Source: Bacteroidales bacterium M8 (lineage in GTDB: Bacteria > Bacteroidota > Bacteroidia > Bacteroidales > Muribaculaceae). From it: 56,254 nucleotides of DNA. Below the pieces are notes generated by a model. That model was not told the origin of the DNA and did not search any database. It saw nothing but the letters and a program-made list of their open reading frames with translations. Shown here piece by piece: positions 7,912 to 15,539 of this stretch. The stretch's first letter is position 1; every line of letters starts with the position of its first letter. Position numbers and translations under genes: made by a program. The stretch spans positions 84,327 to 140,580 of the forward strand of contig LUJS01000031.1 of assembly GCA_001689495.1 (NCBI GenBank), in the 5' to 3' direction.

Positions 7912-8430
7912 ATGGCAGTAAAGAATAACAAAGTTAAGTCTGCAAGCGACCTCGAGCTCAAGGACCGCCTCGTAGCCATCAACCGCGTCACCAAGGTGAC
8001 CAAGGGTGGCCGCACATTCACTTTCGCAGCCATCGTCGTTGTCGGCAACGAGAACGGCATCGTAGGCTGGGGTCTGGGCAAGGCCAACGAAGTACAGGCC
8101 GCCATCGCCAAAGGCGTTGAGGCAGCCAAGAAGAACCTCATCAAGGTGCCCGTGCACAAAGGCACCATCCCCCACGAGCAGGCAGCCAAGTTCGGCGGCT
8201 CGCGCGTCATCATCAAGCCCGCTTCGCACGGTACCGGCGTGAAGGCCGGTGGCGCCATGCGTGCCGTGCTCGAGAGCGTGGGCGTGACCGACGTGCTCTG
8301 CAAGTCTAAGGGCTCTTCCAACCCCCACAACCTCGTCAAGGCAACCATCGCCGCCCTCGGCGAGATGCGTTCGCCCGCACAGGTGGCTCAGAACCGCGGC
8401 ATCTCCGTCGACAAAGTGTTTAACGGCTAA
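7912..8430 (+). CDS. rpsE: 30S ribosomal protein S5
   Basis: S5 controls decoding fidelity and mRNA helicase activity with S3 and S4. The 172 residues contain the double-stranded RNA binding-like domain with RVTKVTKGGRTFTFAAIVVV and the second domain with the G-rich GTGVKAGGAMRAVLE block. It is 11 bp before rpmD. No anomaly seen. Confidence 0.98.
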   Translation: MAVKNNKVKSASDLELKDRLVAINRVTKVTKGGRTFTFAAIVVVGNENGIVGWGLGKANEVQAAIAKGVEAAKKNLIKVPVHKGTIPHEQAAKFGGSRVIIKPASHGTGVKAGGAMRAVLESVGVTDVLCKSKGSSNPHNLVKATIAALGEMRSPAQVAQNRGISVDKVFNG

Positions 8431-8441
8431 TCTCCATCGAA

Positions 8442-8621
8442 ATGGCAAAAATCAAAGTTACCCAGATCAAGAGCCGCATCAACGCTCCCGCAGTGCAGAA
8501 ACGCACTCTCGACGCCCTCGGCCTGAAGAAGATGCATCACTCGGTTGTCCTCGAGGACAACCCCTCGACCCGTGGCATGGTACAGGCCGTGCACCATCTC
8601 GTTGAAGTGACTAACGCCTGA
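8442..8621 (+). CDS. rpmD: 50S ribosomal protein L30
   Basis: L30 is a small intersubunit-side 23S binder. The 59-codon gene starts ATG at 8442 and ends TGA at 8619-8621. The product begins MAKIKVTQIKSRI and has the family block TLDALGLKKMHHSVVLEDN followed by RGMVQAVHHLV. It is easily missed because of its length, but it lies exactly where L30 belongs, between rpsE and rplO. Confidence 0.96.
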   Translation: MAKIKVTQIKSRINAPAVQKRTLDALGLKKMHHSVVLEDNPSTRGMVQAVHHLVEVTNA

Positions 8622-8648
8622 ATATAAACAATCCCTTAACACACCACA

Positions 8649-9095
8649 ATGGATTTAAGCAATTTAAAACCCGCCGCCGGCGCAGTCACCAGAAAGACCC
8701 GTATCGGCCGCGGCCCCGGCTCCGGCAAAGGTGGCACATCCACCCGCGGTCACAAGGGAGCGAAATCACGCTCGGGTTATTCCCGCAAGATCGGCTTTGA
8801 GGGCGGTCAGATGCCCCTCCAGCGCCGTCTCCCCAAATTCGGCTTCAAACCTCTGGCAAAAACCGTCTATAAGGCTGTCAACCTTGCCGACCTCGAGGCT
8901 CTCGCCACCGAGGCCAATATCGAGAAGATCACCGTCGATGTGCTCATCGAGGCAGGTCTCGTCAACGGCAAGCAGCCTGTCAAGATCCTTGCAGGCGGTG
9001 CGCTGACCAAAAAGCTCGACGTGGAGGCCAACGCCTTCTCGGCAGCTGCCGAAGCCGCAATCACTGCAGCCGGAGGCACAGTGACAAAACTCTAA
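8649..9095 (+). CDS. rplO: 50S ribosomal protein L15
   Basis: L15 is a late assembly protein. The 148-residue product has the basic glycine-rich N-terminal extension typical of the family (RIGRGPGSGKGGTSTRGHKG, residues 19-38) and the C-terminal signature near VKILAGGALTKKLDVEANAF. It precedes secY by 18 bp, the standard arrangement. Confidence 0.98.
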   Translation: MDLSNLKPAAGAVTRKTRIGRGPGSGKGGTSTRGHKGAKSRSGYSRKIGFEGGQMPLQRRLPKFGFKPLAKTVYKAVNLADLEALATEANIEKITVDVLIEAGLVNGKQPVKILAGGALTKKLDVEANAFSAAAEAAITAAGGTVTKL

Positions 9096-9113
9096 TCACC
9101 CCCTCTCCCCGCA

Positions 9114-10463
9114 ATGAGATTTATTCAAACACTTCGTAATATCTGGACCATTGAGGAGCTGAGAAAGCGCATTCTCGTCACTCTCCTGCTGGTGCTCGTC
9201 TACCGACTGGGCTGCTACGTGGTTCTTCCCGGCATCTCGCCCGAAGACCTCGACGCCCTCTCGAAGTTCACCAACAAGAGTGGTCTGATGCAGCTGCTCG
9301 ACATGTTCTCGGGCGGTGCGTTCTCTCAGGCTTCCATCTTTGCCCTCGGCATTATGCCCTACATCACTGCATCCATCGTGATACAGCTGCTGGGCATGGT
9401 GCTCCCCTCGTTCCAAAAGATGCAGAGGGAGGGCGAGAGCGGTCGCCAGAAGCTGAGCCAGTATACCCGCTATCTCACTGTGCTCATCCTGCTTCTTCAG
9501 GGTCCTGCCTATCTTGTAAATCTCCAAGTCCAAGTGAGCGCTGCGACCGGCAGCGCCCACATGGGCTTTTGGACAATAGCCTATCTGACGGTCATCCTCG
9601 CTGCCGGCTCCATGTTCATCATGTGGCTCGGCGAGCGCATCACTGACCGCGGCATCGGCAACGGTATCTCGTTCATCATCCTCGTGGGCATCATCGCCCG
9701 CCTCCCGGGAGCTCTGTTCTATGAGTTCACGTCCCGCCTGCCGGGATCGACCGGATCGCAGGGCGGCCTCATCATGTTCGTTGTCGAGATTATCCTGCTC
9801 TTTGCCGTCACCGTCGGCGCAGTGCTGCTCGTGCAGGGCACCCGCAAGGTCCCCGTGCAGTATGCCAAGCGCATCGTCGGCAACCGTCAGTATGGCGGCG
9901 CCCGCCAGTACATCCCCCTCAAGGTGAATGCCGCAGGCGTGATGCCTATCATCTTCGCACAGGCCATCATGTTCATCCCCATCACTCTGGCCGGCTTCGG
10001 CAGCTCGGAGGGTTCGTCGGGATTCTATGCAGCGTTCTCTGACATCAACGGATTCTGGTACAACCTCGTTTACTTCATCCTGATCGTTGCGTTCACATAC
10101 TTCTACACAGCCATCACCGTCCGTCCGACACAGATGGCCGAGGACATGAAGCGCAACAACGGATTCATCCCCGGCGTGAAGCCCGGCAAGAAGACAGCCG
10201 AGTATCTCGACTCGATCATGTCGCGCATCACACTGCCCGGATCTATCTTCCTCGGCATCGTGGCCATCCTCCCCGCCTTCGCGCGCTTCTTCGGAATCTC
10301 GCAGAACTTCGCACAGTTCTTCGGCGGCACATCGCTCCTGATTCTCGTCGGTGTCGTGCTCGACACCCTCCAGCAGATCGAGAGCCATCTGATGATGCAC
10401 CACTATGACGGCCTGATGAAGGACGGAAAAATCAAAGGTCGCACAACCGGCTCAGCCTATTAA
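9114..10463 (+). CDS. secY: Preprotein translocase subunit SecY
   Basis: SecY forms the protein-conducting channel of the inner membrane with SecE and SecG. The 449-residue product has ten predicted membrane segments. It shows the plug-region block FSGGAFSQASIFALGIMPYI (about residues 65-84), the GITDRGIGNGISFII-type cytoplasmic loop and the MAEDMKRNNGFIPGVKPGK loop. Length is normal. It is the usual partner of the spc segment, placed between rplO and map. Confidence 0.98.
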   Translation: MRFIQTLRNIWTIEELRKRILVTLLLVLVYRLGCYVVLPGISPEDLDALSKFTNKSGLMQLLDMFSGGAFSQASIFALGIMPYITASIVIQLLGMVLPSFQKMQREGESGRQKLSQYTRYLTVLILLLQGPAYLVNLQVQVSAATGSAHMGFWTIAYLTVILAAGSMFIMWLGERITDRGIGNGISFIILVGIIARLPGALFYEFTSRLPGSTGSQGGLIMFVVEIILLFAVTVGAVLLVQGTRKVPVQYAKRIVGNRQYGGARQYIPLKVNAAGVMPIIFAQAIMFIPITLAGFGSSEGSSGFYAAFSDINGFWYNLVYFILIVAFTYFYTAITVRPTQMAEDMKRNNGFIPGVKPGKKTAEYLDSIMSRITLPGSIFLGIVAILPAFARFFGISQNFAQFFGGTSLLILVGVVLDTLQQIESHLMMHHYDGLMKDGKIKGRTTGSAY

Positions 10464-10510
10464 TCAACCCGTAAAGTAGAAAAATCGGTTACAGCAGGAA
10501 TATTTCTTCA

Positions 10511-11293
10511 ATGATCTATCTCAAGACTCCCGAAGAAATCGAGAAAATGCGACAGGCATGCACACTCGTGAGCCGCACACTTGGCGAAGTCGCCAAGTGG
10601 GTGGCTCCCGGTGTGACTACCCGTCACCTCGACAACATCGCACGCGAGTTCATGCTCGACAACGGCGGCCGCCCGGCCTGTCTGGGCTATGGCGGCTTTC
10701 CGGCCACTCTCTGCATAGAGATCAACGAGACCGTGGTGCACGGTTTCCCCTCGGGACGCGAGCTGCGCGAGGGCGACATCATCGGTGTCGACACAGTGGT
10801 CGAACTCGACGGCTATAACGGCGACATGTGCTATACGTTTCCGGTAGGCGAGATCTCGCCCGAGCTCATGGCACTCTGCCGCACCACCAAGGAATCGCTC
10901 TACAAGGGCATCGACGCCGCACAGGAAGGGCGCCGCATAGGCGACATCGCCAATGCCGTCCAGACCTATTGCGAGAAGCGCGGATACAGCATTGTTCGCG
11001 AGATGTGCGGACACGGCATAGGCCGCAAGATGCACGAGGATCCCGAGGTGCCCAACTATGGCCGACGCGGTTGCGGCCCCGTGCTCAAGAAGGGCATGTG
11101 CATCTGCATAGAGCCCATGATCAATCTGGGCAGCCGCAACATAGTCATCGAACAGGACGGATGGACATGCCGCACCAAAGACCGCAAGGCCTCGGCGCAC
11201 TACGAGCACACCATCCACATCACCCCCGAGGGGCCCGAGATCCTGACCACCTTCGACTATGTCCATGAGGCGCTCGGCGATAGATTCATCTGA
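10511..11293 (+). CDS. map: Type I methionine aminopeptidase
   Basis: Removes the initiator methionine from nascent proteins in the cytoplasm. The 260-residue product is the short type I form without an N-terminal zinc finger. All five metal ligands can be placed: two Asp in DTVVELDGYNGDMCYTF, His in CGHGIGRKMHEDPEVPNY, Glu in CIEPMINLG and Glu in YEHTIHITPEG. The substrate-binding His is in ETVVHGFPS. It is 47 bp after secY and before infA, a common arrangement. Confidence 0.98.
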   Translation: MIYLKTPEEIEKMRQACTLVSRTLGEVAKWVAPGVTTRHLDNIAREFMLDNGGRPACLGYGGFPATLCIEINETVVHGFPSGRELREGDIIGVDTVVELDGYNGDMCYTFPVGEISPELMALCRTTKESLYKGIDAAQEGRRIGDIANAVQTYCEKRGYSIVREMCGHGIGRKMHEDPEVPNYGRRGCGPVLKKGMCICIEPMINLGSRNIVIEQDGWTCRTKDRKASAHYEHTIHITPEGPEILTTFDYVHEALGDRFI

Positions 11294-11338
11294 AATTACT
11301 CCATCAAAAATCAACCTGCTATAACATAACAATCATCT

Positions 11339-11557
11339 ATGGCAAAACAAGCTGCAATCGAACTTGACGGCACCATTGTCGAGGCACTGTCCAACGCTAT
11401 GTTCCGCGTCGAGCTCGAGAACGGGCACGAGATCACTGCCCACATCTCAGGCAAGATGCGCATGCACTACATCAAGATACTGCCCGGCGACAAGGTGAAG
11501 GTAGAGATGTCGCCCTATGATCTCACCAAGGGCCGCATATCCTTCCGTTACAAATGA
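11339..11557 (+). CDS. infA: Translation initiation factor IF-1
   Basis: IF-1 occupies the ribosomal A site during initiation. The 72-residue OB-fold protein matches the invariant family length and shows the signature LENGHEITAHISGKMRMHYI and the C-terminal YDLTKGRISFRYK. It sits between map and rpmJ, as in most bacteria with this operon. Confidence 0.98.
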   Translation: MAKQAAIELDGTIVEALSNAMFRVELENGHEITAHISGKMRMHYIKILPGDKVKVEMSPYDLTKGRISFRYK

Positions 11558-11609
11558 TAAGGCACCAAAACGAAATCCAACCATCATTTCATAATAAAAC
11601 AACAAGACA

Positions 11610-11726
11610 ATGAAAGTAAGAGCATCTGTCAAAAAGCGCACTCCGGACAGCAAGATCGTCCGCCGCAAGGGACGTCTTTACGTCATCAACAAGAAGAACC
11701 CCAAATACAAGCAGCGTCAGGGCTAA
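11610..11726 (+). CDS. rpmJ: 50S ribosomal protein L36, zinc-free form
   Basis: L36 is the smallest large-subunit protein. The 38-codon gene (ATG 11610, TAA 11724-11726) encodes MKVRASVKKRTPDSKIV followed by RRKGRLYVINKKNPKYKQRQG. The family N- and C-termini are intact, but all Cys of the zinc ribbon and the His are replaced, so this is the zinc-independent form. Bacteroidetes L36 proteins are commonly of this type. It is followed by a 163-bp gap before rpsM. Confidence 0.95.
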   Translation: MKVRASVKKRTPDSKIVRRKGRLYVINKKNPKYKQRQG

Positions 11727-11856
11727 TATCGCCTCAACGGGGACCGGCACAGGAAAACGACCGCAACGCAGCGTCTGATTAGTTAAATTATTAAAACGAT
11801 TCCTAATTAGTGTTGCGACGGGGCTTTTCTGCGTCCTCATTATGCGAAATTAGTAT

Positions 11857-11864
11857 TAACTTTG
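11857..11864 (+). promoter_or_regulatory. Candidate -7 promoter element before rpsM
   Basis: TAACTTTG matches the Bacteroidetes -7 consensus TAnnTTTG, 25 nt before the rpsM ATG. No good TTTG lies 19-21 nt upstream. Further upstream, CTGATTAG (from 11774) and CTAATTAG (from 11803), flanked by GCAAC and GTTGC, could form an imperfect stem. This may be an internal promoter for the alpha segment. Confidence 0.45.
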
Positions 11865-11889
11865 CAAAAAATTTAAGTCAACTATCTAT

Positions 11890-12270
11890 ATGGCAGTAAG
11901 AATCGTGGGAGTTGACCTCCCCCAGAACAAAAGAGGTGAAATCGCCCTGACCTATATCTTCGGTATCGGTCGCAGCGCAGCGAAGACCATCCTCGAGAAA
12001 GCCGGAGTAGACGTCAACATCAAGGTAAAAGACTGGACCGACGACCAGGCCGCCAAAGTGCGCGAGGTAATCGGTTCGGACTACAAGGTTGAAGGCGACC
12101 TCCGCAGCGAAATCCAGCTCAACATCAAGCGCCTGATGGACATCGGCTGCTATCGTGGCATCCGCCACCGCAACGGTCTTCCCGTGCGCGGCCAGAGCAC
12201 CAAGAACAACGCCCGCACCCGCAAGGGACGCAAGAAAACCGTCGCTAACAAGAAAAAAGCTACTAAATAA
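11890..12270 (+). CDS. rpsM: 30S ribosomal protein S13
   Basis: S13 contacts L5 and tRNA in the 30S head. The 126-residue protein starts MAVRIVGVDLPQNKRGEIAL, includes the helix-two-turn-helix block YIFGIGRSAAKTILEKAGVD, and ends with the family signature GLPVRGQSTKNNARTRKG plus a Lys-rich tail. It begins the alpha segment after a 163-bp gap that contains a promoter-like box. Confidence 0.98.
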   Translation: MAVRIVGVDLPQNKRGEIALTYIFGIGRSAAKTILEKAGVDVNIKVKDWTDDQAAKVREVIGSDYKVEGDLRSEIQLNIKRLMDIGCYRGIRHRNGLPVRGQSTKNNARTRKGRKKTVANKKKATK

Positions 12271-12279
12271 TCTCGTAAT

Positions 12280-12669
12280 ATGGCAAAAAAGACTGTCGCC
12301 GCAAAGAAAAGAAACGTCAAAGTCGACGCTGCCGGCCAGCTGCACGTCCACTCTTCGTTCAATAACATCATTGTGTGCTTAGCCAACTCCGAGGGTCAGG
12401 TGATCTCTTGGTCTTCGGCAGGCAAGATGGGCTTCCGCGGCTCCAAGAAGAACACCCCCTATGCCGCCCAGATGGCAGCTCAGGACTGCGCCAAGATCGC
12501 TTACGATCTGGGTCTGCGCAAGGTCAAGGCATATGTCAAGGGTCCCGGCAACGGACGTGAGTCGGCCATCCGCACCATCCACGGTGCCGGCATCGAGGTC
12601 ACCGAGATCGTAGACGTGACTCCGCTGCCCCACAATGGCTGTCGTCCTCCCAAGCGTCGCCGCGTATAA
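12280..12669 (+). CDS. rpsK: 30S ribosomal protein S11
   Basis: S11 lies in the platform near the E site. The 129-residue product includes VHSSFNNIIVCLANSEGQVI and the C-terminal signature near GAGIEVTEIVDVTPLPHNGC, ending in PPKRRRV. It is 9 bp after rpsM. The gap to rpsD is 305 bp, much longer than other gaps in the operon. Confidence 0.98.
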   Translation: MAKKTVAAKKRNVKVDAAGQLHVHSSFNNIIVCLANSEGQVISWSSAGKMGFRGSKKNTPYAAQMAAQDCAKIAYDLGLRKVKAYVKGPGNGRESAIRTIHGAGIEVTEIVDVTPLPHNGCRPPKRRRV

Positions 12670-12974
12670 CAGCAACCCCACAACCCCGCCGTTAACAACA
12701 GCATAAGCCGGCCGTGATAGCCAATCATCAAAAAGGCTCTTCTTTCATAATCCTTCAGGCCGCCGCAACGGCGTTTCAGGTAAATTCAGAGACAACTTAA
12801 TTTACTCAACCAACACCAGTCTGCCCGATACGTCGGGATGTCCCGCGCAGCCCGCGCGATGAAATATATTCAGGCCACATTCAACACCACCTCTCTGTGG
12901 CCGCGGCTGTCACTCCTGAGCCGCCGGGACATCCGAGACAGGGACAGGCAAACCCTCAAACAACCAATCAAACA
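12670..12974 (+). promoter_or_regulatory. Structured leader before rpsD
   Basis: This 305-bp non-coding gap between rpsK and rpsD holds a perfect 10-bp long-range pairing, GGATGTCCCG (12836-12845) with CGGGACATCC (12925-12934). The pairing encloses a CCAC/GTGG hairpin (12887-12900). No convincing gene or consensus promoter is visible. S4 represses its own synthesis through mRNA structures in E. coli and B. subtilis, so an S4-binding leader is a reasonable inference. Confidence 0.5.
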
Positions 12975-13580
12975 ATGGCAAGATACACAGGTCCCCGCAC
13001 CAAAATCGCCCGTAAGTTCGGTGAACCCATCTTCGGTGAGGACAAAGTCCTTACAAAGAAGAACTATCCCCCGGGACAGCATGGCCTCAACAAGCGCCGC
13101 AAGACCTCAGAGTACGGCGTGCAGTTACGCGAGAAGCAGAAGGCCAAATATACCTACGGCGTGCTCGAGAAGCAGTTCCACAACCTCTTTGACAAGGCTT
13201 CGCGCGCCAAGGGTATCACCGGCGAGATCCTGCTGCAGCTCCTCGAGAGCCGTCTGGACAACGTCGTATACCGTCTGGGCATCGCTCCCACCCGTGCAGC
13301 CGCCCGTCAGCTGGTGCTGCACCGTCACATCACCGTCAACGGCAAGGTAGTCAACATCGCCTCGTACAGCGTTAAGCCCGGCGACGTTGTCGGCGTCCGC
13401 GAGAAGTCAAAGTCGCTCGAGGTAATCGGCGACGCACTCGCAGGCTTCAACCACAGCAAGTATCCCTGGCTCGAGTGGGACGAATCGCTCAAGGCAGGCA
13501 AGTTCCTCCACGTTCCCGCTCGCGAAGACATCCCCGAGAACATCAAAGAGCAGCTTATCGTCGAGTTGTATTCTAAATAA
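12975..13580 (+). CDS. rpsD: 30S ribosomal protein S4
   Basis: S4 initiates 30S assembly by binding the 5' domain of 16S rRNA. I set the start at the ATG at 12975 because it gives the family N-terminus MARYTGPRTKIARKFGEPIF and the normal length of 201 residues. The in-frame upstream start at 12897 would add 26 residues from the structured leader. The S4 domain (RLDNVVYRLGIAPTRAAARQ, HRHITVNGKVV) is intact. The zinc-binding cysteines of some S4 forms are absent. Confidence 0.97.
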   Translation: MARYTGPRTKIARKFGEPIFGEDKVLTKKNYPPGQHGLNKRRKTSEYGVQLREKQKAKYTYGVLEKQFHNLFDKASRAKGITGEILLQLLESRLDNVVYRLGIAPTRAAARQLVLHRHITVNGKVVNIASYSVKPGDVVGVREKSKSLEVIGDALAGFNHSKYPWLEWDESLKAGKFLHVPAREDIPENIKEQLIVELYSK

Positions 13581-13598
13581 TCAATTAAACTAAGATCC

Positions 13599-14594
13599 AT
13601 GGCTATATTAGCATTCCAAAAACCTGACAAAGTCCTAATGTTGGAAGCCGATAACCATTTCGGCAAATTTGAATTCAAGCCATTGGAGCCTGGTTACGGT
13701 ATCACCATAGGCAACGCCCTTCGCCGCATCCTCCTGTCGTCGCTCGAGGGTTTTGCCATCTCGTCGATCCGCATCGACGGCGTGAAGCACGAGTTTGACA
13801 CCATCCCCGGTGTGAAGGAAGATGTCACCAACATCATCCTCAACCTCAAGAAGGTCAACCTCAAGCAGACCGTCGAAGAGACAGACTCCGAAAAGGCATC
13901 CATCACTGTGTCAGGCAAGGAAGAGTTCACAGCCGGTGACATTGGCAAAGTCCTCGCAGGGTTTGAGGTCCTCAATCCCGACCTTGTCATCTGTCATTTG
14001 GATCCTAGCGCAAGCTTCACAATCGACCTCACAATCAATAAAGGCCGTGGATGGGTACCGGCCGACGAGAACGAAGACCCCAACGCACCGGTCGACACCC
14101 TCGCCATCGACTCCATCTACACCCCCATCAAGAACGTGAAGTATACCGTGGAGAACTTCCGCGTTGATCAAAAGACCGACTACGACAAGCTCACACTTGA
14201 AATCACAACCGACGGTTCCATTCTCCCCAAAGATGCCCTCAAGGAGGCCGCCAAGATCCTCATCTATCACTTCATGCTCTTCTCGGACGAGAAAATCACT
14301 CTCGAGACGGACGAGCAGAACAACGAGGTGGAGTTTGACGAAGAGGTGCTGCACATGCGCCAACTCCTCAAGAGCAAGCTCGTCGACATGGATCTCTCGG
14401 TCCGTGCCCTCAACTGCCTCAAGAGCGCAGAGGTCGAGACTCTCGGAGAGCTCGTCGTCTTCAACAAGACAGACCTGCTGAAGTTCCGCAACTTCGGCAA
14501 GAAGTCACTCACAGAGCTCGACGAACTCCTGGCCAACCTCAACCTCTCCTTCGGAATGGACATCTCCAAATATAAACTTGATAAAGAGAAATAA
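13599..14594 (+). CDS. rpoA: DNA-directed RNA polymerase subunit alpha
   Basis: Alpha dimerises to nucleate RNA polymerase assembly and contacts activators and UP elements. The 331-residue protein has the N-terminal dimerisation domain (GYGITIGNALRRILLSSLEG, about residues 33-52) and a C-terminal domain with HhH-type core (LSVRALNCLKSAEVETLGEL, and FRNFGKKSLTELDELL). It is 18 bp after rpsD and 6 bp before rplQ. Length matches Bacteroidales orthologues. Confidence 0.98.
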   Translation: MAILAFQKPDKVLMLEADNHFGKFEFKPLEPGYGITIGNALRRILLSSLEGFAISSIRIDGVKHEFDTIPGVKEDVTNIILNLKKVNLKQTVEETDSEKASITVSGKEEFTAGDIGKVLAGFEVLNPDLVICHLDPSASFTIDLTINKGRGWVPADENEDPNAPVDTLAIDSIYTPIKNVKYTVENFRVDQKTDYDKLTLEITTDGSILPKDALKEAAKILIYHFMLFSDEKITLETDEQNNEVEFDEEVLHMRQLLKSKLVDMDLSVRALNCLKSAEVETLGELVVFNKTDLLKFRNFGKKSLTELDELLANLNLSFGMDISKYKLDKEK

Positions 14595-14600
14595 TCAACG

Positions 14601-15089
14601 ATGAGACACAATAAATCATTCAACCACCTCAGCCGTAAGAAGGCTCATCGCGACGCGCTGCTGGCCAACATGACAGTCTCCCTGATCATGCACAAACGCA
14701 TCTTCACAACTCTCGCCAAGGCCAAAGCTCTCCGCGTTTACGCAGAGCCCCTGATCAACCGTGCCAAGGAGGATTCAACCCCCAACCGCCGTCTCGTGTT
14801 CTCGCACCTCCAGAACAAGGAGGCCGTCACCGAGCTCTTCCGCGAGGTAGCTCAGAAGATCGCAGAGCGCAACGGTGGCTACACCCGCATCCTCAAGACA
14901 GGCAACCGTCTGGGCGACAACGCCAAGATGTGCTTCATTGAGCTGGTTGACTACAACGAGAACATGCTCAACGACAAAGCCTCCAAGAAGGGCGCCGGCC
15001 GCACTCGCCGCTCGCGTCGTTCGGGCTCGAAGGCAGAGGCCGCTCCCGCAGCCGAAGCTCCCGCAGCCGAGGAGACAAAGGCCGAATAA
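14601..15089 (+). CDS. rplQ: 50S ribosomal protein L17
   Basis: L17 binds near the tunnel exit and closes the alpha operon. The 162-residue product has the conserved core (MRHNKSFNHLSRKKAHRDAL; FTTLAKAKALRVYAEPLINR) for about 120 residues, then a low-complexity tail of Lys, Ala, Pro and Glu (from about residue 133). Such tails are common in Bacteroidetes L17. A strong terminator follows 27 bp after the stop codon. Confidence 0.98.
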   Translation: MRHNKSFNHLSRKKAHRDALLANMTVSLIMHKRIFTTLAKAKALRVYAEPLINRAKEDSTPNRRLVFSHLQNKEAVTELFREVAQKIAERNGGYTRILKTGNRLGDNAKMCFIELVDYNENMLNDKASKKGAGRTRRSRRSGSKAEAAPAAEAPAAEETKAE

Positions 15090-15116
15090 TCCCCCCGGCC
15101 ACATAACCTCAACACA

Positions 15117-15156
15117 GACCGCCGCAAGCCCCACACAGGCCAGCGGCGGTCTTTTC
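15117..15156 (+). terminator. Intrinsic terminator of the ribosomal operon
   Basis: Perfect 9-bp stem GACCGCCGC (15117-15125) with GCGGCGGTC (15143-15151), followed at once by TTTT. It lies 27 bp after rplQ. Confidence 0.9.
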
Positions 15157-15190
15157 GTATCATTACTCATATATAAAACATAGCCGAACC

Positions 15191-15466
15191 ATGTCTGACA
15201 ACTCTCTGTCGCCCCGCGAGCGCCGCGGGCTCATACTCTTCACCGCCCTCCTTCTCTTGGTGACGTTGCTGCTGTCACTGAGGGGTTGCGGCGACGCCCC
15301 TGTCGAGGCCCATGGCGTGCCCGCTGACACACTCAAGGTGTCCGTGGATACAATCATCCCACAAAGGGACGTAAGGCCGCGCCACGAGCGCCGTCAGCGC
15401 CGTCCCGGGCCATCGGATCCGTCATACCGCAACCCGCTCGACGAGCCTCTCAACAGACCGCGCTGA
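15191..15466 (+). CDS. Small single-pass membrane protein, function unknown
   Basis: I do not recognise a named family. The 91 residues comprise a short hydrophilic N-terminus (MSDNSLSPRERRG), one strong membrane helix (about residues 13-30, LILFTALLLLVTLLLSL), and a charged Arg/Pro-rich tail of about 55 residues ending LDEPLNRPR. The SPRERRG-plus-helix start resembles the N-terminus of Bacteroidetes ComEA-like helix-hairpin-helix proteins, but no such domain follows. It stands alone between two terminators. It could be a real small protein or the remnant of a longer one. Confidence 0.55.
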   Translation: MSDNSLSPRERRGLILFTALLLLVTLLLSLRGCGDAPVEAHGVPADTLKVSVDTIIPQRDVRPRHERRQRRPGPSDPSYRNPLDEPLNRPR

Positions 15467-15490
15467 GACAACGGCATGGTCAGGATACAG

Positions 15491-15518
15491 CAAAGGGCGA
15501 CCGCAAGGCCGCCCTTTG
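15491..15518. terminator. Bidirectional terminator between convergent genes
   Basis: Perfect 9-bp inverted repeat CAAAGGGCG (15491-15499) with CGCCCTTTG (15510-15518) between the small membrane protein gene and the convergent MFS gene. The A/T-ended stem can serve either strand, though T-runs are short. Confidence 0.65.
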
Positions 15519-15539
15519 TCGTAGGTGTTTGAGTCGCTA

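Noticed and set aside
9096..10403. A 435-codon minus-strand frame antisense to secY
   Set aside because: Its composition is dominated by His, Asp, Glu and Gly with no hydrophobic core. It mirrors codon bias of the real secY gene.
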